Shown in pieces: positions 59,133-64,000 of a DNA stretch of 64,000 nt; positions within the stretch are counted from its first letter, which is position 1, and each line of letters opens with the position of its first letter. The stretch is from Blastococcus sp. DSM 46786 (GTDB lineage: Bacteria > Actinomycetota > Actinomycetes > Mycobacteriales > Geodermatophilaceae). The translations under genes were made by a program, and so were the position numbers. A model generated the notes under the pieces. The model made no database searches. It saw only the letters and a program-made list of their open reading frames with translations, and was not told where the DNA came from. The stretch covers positions 124,001 through 188,000 of the forward strand of contig NZ_FOAO01000002.1 in assembly GCF_900109665.1 (NCBI RefSeq), in the 5' to 3' direction.

Positions 59133-61619
59133 GTGGAACCGCAGGGATCCGATCAACCCTGCGGAGCGGCGAGGGGCCGGAAACGTCACGGGGGACCGGT
59201 ACCGTTGCCCCGCTGGGGCCCGCTCCGCCCCGGTGCCCTCCGACTTTGGGAGCCCGCGATTCCGGCCGAGCCGACGCCCCCGGTACCCCCGTCCGACGGG
59301 GCTGCCGGTGCTGCCCCGGGGGGCGACGGTCTGCCGCCCGCCGGTACACCGGTGCCGCCGTCCGCGGGCCCACCGCTGATCGAGGTGGCGGAGGACGGCG
59401 CGCCCTCGGGCACGTCCTCCTCGGGCACGGCCGACCCGGGCACGGCCGACTCGGGCACGGCCGATTCGGACACGGACGGCTCGGGCGCGGTGGGCACCGC
59501 GGCCAAGATCCGCGCGGTGCTGCGGGTGCGCGACTTCCGCAAGCTGTGGTTGTCGACGTTGCTGTCCAGCTTCGGCGACTGGCTGGGGCTGCTCGCCATC
59601 ACCGTGACCGCGACGCTGACCTTCGAGGACTACGCCGCGCAGAACTTCGCGCTCGCGGGCGTCCTGCTGTTCCGGCTGCTCCCGGCCATCGTGCTCGGCC
59701 CGGTGGCGGGGGCCTTCGCCGACCGGTTCGACCGGCGGAAGACGATGGTCGTCACCGACGTCTTCCGGTTCGGGCTGTTCGCCTCGATCCCGATCGTCGA
59801 CAACCTCATCTGGCTGTTCATCGCCCAGTTCGTCATCGAGGCCTTCAGCCTGTTCTGGATCCCGGCCAAGGACGCCGCCGTTCCCAACATGCTGCGCAAG
59901 GACCAGCTGGAGGCGGCCAACCAGCTCTCCCTGGTCACCACCTACGGGGTGACGCCGGTGATCGCGGCGGTCGTGTTCGCGGTGCTCACCAGCGTGGGCA
60001 GCAGCGTCAGCGACGTGCTGCCCGGGGTGAACGAGGTGGATCTCGCCCTCTACCTGAACGCCCTCACGTTCCTGGTCGCCGCCGTGGTCATCTGGAACCT
60101 GCCCTCGATCAGCGGCCGCCGTGCCGCGGGAGCGGTCGTCGGCCAGCAGGAGAGCTTCCTGGGCTCGCTGGTCAAGGGCTTCTCCTTCGCCGGCCACACC
60201 CGGCTGGTCCGGGGCCTGGTCGTGGGCATCACCGGGGCCTTCGTCGCGGCGGGCGCGATCATCGCCACCGGCCAGGCCTACGTCGAAGTGCTCGGCGGCG
60301 GGGAGGCGGCCTACGGGCTGCTGTTCGGGGCGGTCTTCATCGGCCTGGGGCTCGGCATCGGGATCGGCCCGAGCGTCGCCCGCGACCTGGCCCGCGAGCG
60401 GATCTTCGGGGTGGCGATCGTCGGCGCCGGCATCGTGGTGCTGCTGCTGTCCTGGTCCTTCGCGCTGTGGATCTCGCTGCTGCTCGTGGTCTTCATGGGG
60501 TTCTTCGCCGGCATGGCCTTCCTGGCCGGCATCACCCTGATCGGCACCGAGGTCGAGGACGAGATCCGGGGCCGCACGTTCGCCATCGTGCAGTCCCTGG
60601 TCCGGGCGTCGCTGATCATCTCCCTCGCGCTCGTGCCGATCGGGGTGGGCCTGATCGGGCGGCAGGAGCTCGACCTCGGCGCCTTCGCGCTGCCGCTCTC
60701 CGGCGAGCGGATCATGCTGTTCGCGGCCGGGCTGCTGGCCGTGGGCGTCGGGCTGGCCGCCTACCGGCAGATGGACGACGGCCGGCCGGTGCCGCTGCTG
60801 GCCGACGTCGTCACCGCGCTGCGCCGCGACACCACGGCCCGGCGCCGGCTCGCCGGGGGCGGGGTGCTCATCGCCTTCGAGGGCGGGGAGGGTGCCGGCA
60901 AGTCCACCCAGGTGCGCCGGCTGCAGGAGTGGCTCGCCGACGAGGGGCTGACCGCCCGCGCCTCCTTCGAGCCCGGGGCCACCCCGCCGGGGGCGGGCAT
61001 CCGCTCCATCGTGCTCGACCGGGCCCAGGTGGGCATCGCACCCCGCGCCGAGGCGCTGCTCTACGCCGCCGACCGCGCCCAGCACGTGCACGAGGTGCTG
61101 CGGCCCGCGCTCGACGCGGGCGAGGTCGTGATCACCGACCGCTTCATCGACAGCTCGTTGGCCTACCAGGGCGCCGGGCGCACCATCCCGCTCGACGACG
61201 TGCGCATGCTCTCCCGCTGGGCCGCGCAGGGGCTGCGCCCCGACCTGACCGTCCTGCTCGACCTGCCGCCCGAGGTGGGGCTCGCCCGCGCCCGCGGCCG
61301 GGCCGCCGCCGACCGGCTGGAGTCGGAGTCGCTGGACTTCCACCAGCGCGTGCGGCGGACCTTCCAGGAGCTCGCCGAGGCCGACCCCGACCGCTACCTG
61401 GTGCTCGACGCACGGCGGTCCCCGGACGAGCTCGCGGCCGCCATCCGGGTGCGGGTGGCCGAACTGCTCTCCGGGCTGCCGCTGCAGACCCCCGCCCCGC
61501 CGGCCGCCCACCCGCAGGTCGCGCCCGAGCTCCGCCGCGACGGCCACGGCGGCCACGACGGTCCCGTGGCGCACCACCCGCACGCCCAGACCGGCGCCAC
61601 GCCGCAGCTGCACCCGTGA
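59133..61619 (+). CDS. tmk: Bifunctional MFS transporter / thymidylate kinase
   Basis: An 828-residue fusion. An N-terminal ~120-residue low-complexity region with SGTADPGTADSGTADSDTDG repeats is followed by a 12-helix MFS-type transporter domain (about 130-560, e.g. FADRFDRRKTMVVTDVFRF). A P-loop kinase with FEGGEGAGKSTQ (about 583-594), DRFIDSSLAYQG and DRLESESLDFH then matches dTMP kinase, and the tail is Pro/His-rich. The canonical REPGG loop reads FEPGA. Such fusions occur in some actinobacteria. The start is uncertain: an internal ATT at 59259 has a GGGAG site. Next gene overlaps by 4 bp. Confidence 0.9.
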   Translation: MEPQGSDQPCGAARGRKRHGGPVPLPRWGPLRPGALRLWEPAIPAEPTPPVPPSDGAAGAAPGGDGLPPAGTPVPPSAGPPLIEVAEDGAPSGTSSSGTADPGTADSGTADSDTDGSGAVGTAAKIRAVLRVRDFRKLWLSTLLSSFGDWLGLLAITVTATLTFEDYAAQNFALAGVLLFRLLPAIVLGPVAGAFADRFDRRKTMVVTDVFRFGLFASIPIVDNLIWLFIAQFVIEAFSLFWIPAKDAAVPNMLRKDQLEAANQLSLVTTYGVTPVIAAVVFAVLTSVGSSVSDVLPGVNEVDLALYLNALTFLVAAVVIWNLPSISGRRAAGAVVGQQESFLGSLVKGFSFAGHTRLVRGLVVGITGAFVAAGAIIATGQAYVEVLGGGEAAYGLLFGAVFIGLGLGIGIGPSVARDLARERIFGVAIVGAGIVVLLLSWSFALWISLLLVVFMGFFAGMAFLAGITLIGTEVEDEIRGRTFAIVQSLVRASLIISLALVPIGVGLIGRQELDLGAFALPLSGERIMLFAAGLLAVGVGLAAYRQMDDGRPVPLLADVVTALRRDTTARRRLAGGGVLIAFEGGEGAGKSTQVRRLQEWLADEGLTARASFEPGATPPGAGIRSIVLDRAQVGIAPRAEALLYAADRAQHVHEVLRPALDAGEVVITDRFIDSSLAYQGAGRTIPLDDVRMLSRWAAQGLRPDLTVLLDLPPEVGLARARGRAAADRLESESLDFHQRVRRTFQELAEADPDRYLVLDARRSPDELAAAIRVRVAELLSGLPLQTPAPPAAHPQVAPELRRDGHGGHDGPVAHHPHAQTGATPQLHP

Positions 61620-62800
61620 CCGCCCCGGTGGTGGCGCCCGACGAGGGCGTCTGGACGCAGGTGATCGGGCAGCCGGCCGTGGTGGCCGAGCTCAGGGCGG
61701 CGATCGCCGACCCGACCGCCATGACCCACGCCTGGCTGTTCACCGGGCCGCCCGGCTCGGGACGGTCGGTCGCCGCCCGGGCCTTCGCCGCCGCGCTGCA
61801 GTGCCCGGCGGGGGGTGACGGCACCTGCCACCAGTGCCGCACGGTGCTGGCCGGCACCCACGCGGACGTGCACGTGATCGTCCCCGAGGGGTTGTTCATC
61901 CGCGTCGAGGAGGCTCGTGACCTGGTGCGCGTGGCCGGCCGTGCGCCGTCCGGCGGGCGCTGGCAGGTCATCATCGTCGAAGACGCCGACCGGATGAATG
62001 AGGGCGCGGCCAACGCGGTGCTCAAGATGATCGAGGAGCCGCCGCCGCGGACGGTCGTCATGCTGTGCGCGCCGAGCCTGCACCCCGACGACATCTCCGT
62101 GACCGTCCGGTCCCGCTGCCGGGTGATCGGCCTGCGGACGCCGACGGTGGACGCGATCGCCGACGTCCTGATCCGGCGCGACGCCGTCGACCCCGCGCTG
62201 GCCGCCTGGTCGGCGGGTGCCTCCGGCGGCCACGTCGGCCGGGCCCGCCGGCTCGCCCGCGACGAGGAGGCCCGGCTCACCCGCAAGGCGGTGCTGGACG
62301 TGCCGCTGCGGCTGGTGTCGCTGGCCGCCTGCCTCGACGCTGCCGACGATCTCCTGGGCGCGGCCAAGGAGGAGACCGAGGCGGCCACCGGGGTCCGGGA
62401 CGCCGCCGAGACCGAAGCGCTGAAGGCGAGCCTGGGCGTGGGCGCCCGCGGGCCCGGCGTGGCGGCCGGCCGGGGCGGTGCCGGGCAGCTGAAGGAGCTG
62501 GAGCGCCAGCAGCAGCGGCGAGCCACCCGCATCGGCCGCGACTCCTTCGACCGGGCACTGGTCGACCTCGCCGGGCTCTACCGGGACGCGCTCGTCCGGT
62601 GCTCCGCACCGGGGGAGACCCTGCCGCTCAACCACCCCGACCGTCGGGCGGACGCCGAGGAGCTGGGCCGGCGGATCGGGGCGGAGGGGGCGCTGCGCCG
62701 CATCGAGGCGATCCTCGACTGCCGCCGTGCGCTGGAGCAGAACGTGAAGCCGCAGGTCGCTCTGGAGGCGCTCACCGTCGCGCTCCGCCTGCCGTCCTGA
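61616..62800 (+). CDS. holB: DNA polymerase III subunit delta'
   Basis: A 394-residue clamp-loader subunit. GPPGSGRSVAARAFAAALQC has Arg in place of the P-loop Lys, as expected for the non-hydrolysing delta' subunit. A zinc-module region C...CHQC, then VIIVEDADRMNEGAANAVLKMIEEPP (RFC-box VII-like) and the sensor 1 region TVRSRCRVIGL, follow. The last third is helical collar. The GTG overlaps the tmk stop, giving the tmk-holB order that is common in bacteria. Confidence 0.94.
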   Translation: MTAPVVAPDEGVWTQVIGQPAVVAELRAAIADPTAMTHAWLFTGPPGSGRSVAARAFAAALQCPAGGDGTCHQCRTVLAGTHADVHVIVPEGLFIRVEEARDLVRVAGRAPSGGRWQVIIVEDADRMNEGAANAVLKMIEEPPPRTVVMLCAPSLHPDDISVTVRSRCRVIGLRTPTVDAIADVLIRRDAVDPALAAWSAGASGGHVGRARRLARDEEARLTRKAVLDVPLRLVSLAACLDAADDLLGAAKEETEAATGVRDAAETEALKASLGVGARGPGVAAGRGGAGQLKELERQQQRRATRIGRDSFDRALVDLAGLYRDALVRCSAPGETLPLNHPDRRADAEELGRRIGAEGALRRIEAILDCRRALEQNVKPQVALEALTVALRLPS

Positions 62801-62803
62801 GGA

Positions 62804-62831
62804 AGGGTCTCCGACGCTCGCGCCGGACCCT
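62804..62831. terminator. Hairpin directly after holB (related position, copy D)
   Basis: AGGGTC (62804-62809) pairs with GACCCT (62826-62831) around a 16-nt CG-rich loop, three bases after the TGA. Less complete than copies A-C but in the same place relative to the stop. Confidence 0.45.
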
Positions 62832-62873
62832 GCAGGAGGGCCACCCCTGCGCCGATCCGGCGGCGCGGTGTCG

Positions 62874-62879
62874 TAGGCT
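62874..62879 (+). promoter_or_regulatory. -10 box (TAGGCT) of tRNA-Thr
   Basis: TAGGCT lies 13 nt before the tRNA 5' end; this fits a short 5' leader for RNase P. Confidence 0.5.
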
Positions 62880-62892
62880 GTGCGGGCAGTTC

Positions 62893-62965
62893 GCCGCCTT
62901 AGCTCAGTCGGTAGAGCATCTCACTCGTAATGAGAAGGTCGTCGGTTCGATTCCGACAGGCGGCT
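62893..62965 (+). tRNA. tRNA-Thr (anticodon CGU)
   Basis: A 73-nt cloverleaf. Acceptor GCCGCCT/AGGCGGC with discriminator T; D loop AGTCGGTAGA; anticodon stem TCTCA/TGAGA with loop CTCGTAA (anticodon CGT, reads ACG); T arm GTCGG-TTCGATT-CCGAC. CCA not encoded. Confidence 0.95.
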
Positions 62966-62973
62966 CGCGCAGC

Positions 62974-63001
62974 ACGGGCCCGTCCACCAGGACGGGCCCG
63001 T
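62974..63001 (+). terminator. Terminator after tRNA-Thr
   Basis: A perfect 12-bp stem, ACGGGCCCGTCC and GGACGGGCCCGT, around an ACCA loop, 8 bases after the tRNA. Confidence 0.75.
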
Positions 63002-63052
63002 CGTCGTCCCGGGGTCCGCGGGCGCCGCAGCTCCCCGTCCGCGGGGTCGGCT

Positions 63053-63086
63053 GACGGCGGCACGCCCCGGAGGGTGTGCCGCCGTC
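63053..63086. terminator. Terminator after ppa
   Basis: Arms of 15 bp (GACGGCGGCACGCCC; GGGTGTGCCGCCGTC), 14 paired, with a CGGA loop, 40 bp beyond the ppa stop. Confidence 0.7.
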
Positions 63087-63126
63087 GGTGCGTCCGGCGC
63101 CCGGACCCGAGGGTCCCGGCGATCGG

Positions 63127-63621
63127 TCAGTGGTGCGCGGAACCGTTCTTGGCGCGCTCGATCGAGGCGTTGATCTCGGCCTCGGCGGCCTCGCGGCCCA
63201 CCCACTCGGCGCCCTCGACCGACTTGCCCGGCTCGAGGTCCTTGTAGGTCTCGAAGAAGTGCTGGATCTCGAGGCGATCGAACTCCGACACGTCCTCGAT
63301 CTCCTTGAGGTGCGCCACCCGCGGGTCCGTCGCCGGCACGCAGAGGACCTTGTCGTCCCCTCCGGCCTCGTCGGTCATGCGGAACATGCCGATGGCCCGG
63401 CACGTGACCAGGCACCCGGGGAACGTGGGCTCCTCGAGGATCACCAGGGCGTCCAGCGGGTCGCCGTCCTGCCCCAGGGTGTTCTCGATGTAGCCGTAGT
63501 CCGCCGGGTAGCGGGTGGAGGTGAACAGCATCCGGTCCAAGCGGATGCGTCCGGTCTCATGGTCCAGCTCGTACTTGTTCCGCTGGCCCTTCGGGATTTC
63601 TACCGTCACGTCGAACTGCAC
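63127..63621 (-). CDS. ppa: Inorganic pyrophosphatase (family I)
   Basis: A 164-residue soluble pyrophosphatase hydrolysing cytosolic PPi. Residues [43 protein letters not shown] and the C-terminal [13 protein letters not shown] hold the Mg-binding acids and phosphate-binding Lys/Arg/Tyr. The GTG at 63621 ([11 protein letters not shown]) is preferred over an ATG six codons upstream: it matches the start of homologues, and a CACACT hexamer sits six bases upstream. Monocistronic. Confidence 0.95.
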   Translation of the reverse strand: MQFDVTVEIPKGQRNKYELDHETGRIRLDRMLFTSTRYPADYGYIENTLGQDGDPLDALVILEEPTFPGCLVTCRAIGMFRMTDEAGGDDKVLCVPATDPRVAHLKEIEDVSEFDRLEIQHFFETYKDLEPGKSVEGAEWVGREAAEAEINASIERAKNGSAHH

Positions 63622-63677
63622 GGACGTAGTGTGGCCCACGGGGGACGATCCGGTCGGCGCAGGCCCCCCTGTAGGGG

Positions 63678-64000
63678 GTGGGCACCATCTCGTCGAGCGG
63701 CTCGACGATCGTCACGGCCAACTACGGCCGGTTCCGGCGGCGGATGACCATCGGCATCGTCCTGCTCGTCACCCTCCTCGTCGGAGGCGGTGTCGGGCTG
63801 GGTGTCTTCCTGGGCACCGACCCGGGCGCGGGGGACGGCGCCGTCGCCGTCCCCGACGCCGTGCTGCCCGACCTCGGCGAGGCCGATCCCGTGCTGGCCG
63901 CGCTCTCCGCCGACGCCCCGGTGCCCGACCCCGCCGTCCTCGACGCCGTGCTCACCCCGCTGGTCAGCGGCCCCCCGCTGGGGCCCGGGACGACGGCCCA
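63678..64000 (+). CDS. D-alanyl-D-alanine carboxypeptidase/endopeptidase N-terminus (partial)
   Basis: The frame runs off the right edge. Starts [20 protein letters not shown], then a transmembrane segment ([23 protein letters not shown]) and a Pro/Asp-rich extracellular region ([25 protein letters not shown]). That matches the N-terminus of actinobacterial DacB-type (S13) enzymes, whose divergent arrangement with ppa is conserved in M. tuberculosis (Rv3627c). The catalytic motifs are outside the window, so the assignment rests on context and the opening. An ATG at 63744 is an alternative start. Confidence 0.6.
   Translation, partial: MGTISSSGSTIVTANYGRFRRRMTIGIVLLVTLLVGGGVGLGVFLGTDPGAGDGAVAVPDAVLPDLGEADPVLAALSADAPVPDPAVLDAVLTPLVSGPPLGPGTTA

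Overview
The window is about 74% GC, almost fully coding, and carries long runs of genes joined by 1-4 bp stop/start overlaps, GTG starts and many leaderless-type promoters. It is a chromosomal stretch of a high-GC actinobacterium. Gene content and order recall the Mycobacterium tuberculosis Rv3683-Rv3644c neighbourhood (from memory, not searched). The overall character, including a fused MFS-thymidylate kinase, fits the Geodermatophilaceae or close relatives. There is no rRNA operon, CRISPR array, prophage or intact mobile element; the only mobile DNA seen is a decayed TnpB fragment.

Region by region. 1-9.3 kb: partial S9 peptidase, tRNA-Pro(CGG), metallophosphoesterase, YqeY-like protein, a bifunctional penicillin-binding protein, a pair of ArsA-type ATPases, then small protein-RidA-NUDIX. 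9.3-15.8 kb: a cAMP-type Crp regulator and the compact run nth-TlpA lipoprotein-CoA NUDIX-cupredoxin lipoprotein-MarP-like protease, facing an EphE-like hydrolase and a holin-family membrane protein. 16-24 kb: acetyl-CoA synthetase, a FhuF-like 2Fe-2S protein, an extradiol dioxygenase, an XRE regulator with an ABC exporter, and a secreted protein paired with a class-F-like sortase. 23.7-37 kb: four cobalamin/siroheme genes (cysG/cobA, cobC, cobQ, cobD) scattered among regulators, an AbrB-type transporter, a MazF-like protein, a TnpB relic, a PNPOx-like protein, a thioesterase, an acyltransferase, PAS-ANTAR and MocR regulators. 37-43 kb: peptide deformylase, FBP protein, GlgC-like nucleotidyltransferase, TPR protein, FKBP lipoprotein, histidine phosphatase, a degenerate Fic-like protein and an aldo/keto reductase. 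43-49 kb: HAD phosphatase divergent from a Tad/Flp pilus cluster. 49-64 kb: DUF1998 helicase, H+-pyrophosphatase, topoisomerase I, two methyltransferases, the MFS-dTMP kinase fusion, DNA polymerase III delta', tRNA-Thr(CGU), inorganic pyrophosphatase and the start of a probable D-Ala-D-Ala carboxypeptidase.

Much of the window is housekeeping: cell-wall synthesis, envelope stress and redox (PBP, MarP, TlpA, cupredoxin), DNA repair and topology, and pyrophosphate handling (HppA and Ppa both present). The less ordinary material is intergenic. It includes a family of AT-rich hairpins with a fixed terminus but covarying stems, a family of nested hairpins placed immediately after stop codons, and a 20-bp direct-repeat family that follows two of them. 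Others are a putative Crp site at the hppA promoter and an operator-like palindrome on the acs promoter. Several proteins have lost canonical catalytic residues (sortase, Fic-like protein, thymidylate kinase domain). I did not find a clear multi-gene undescribed system.
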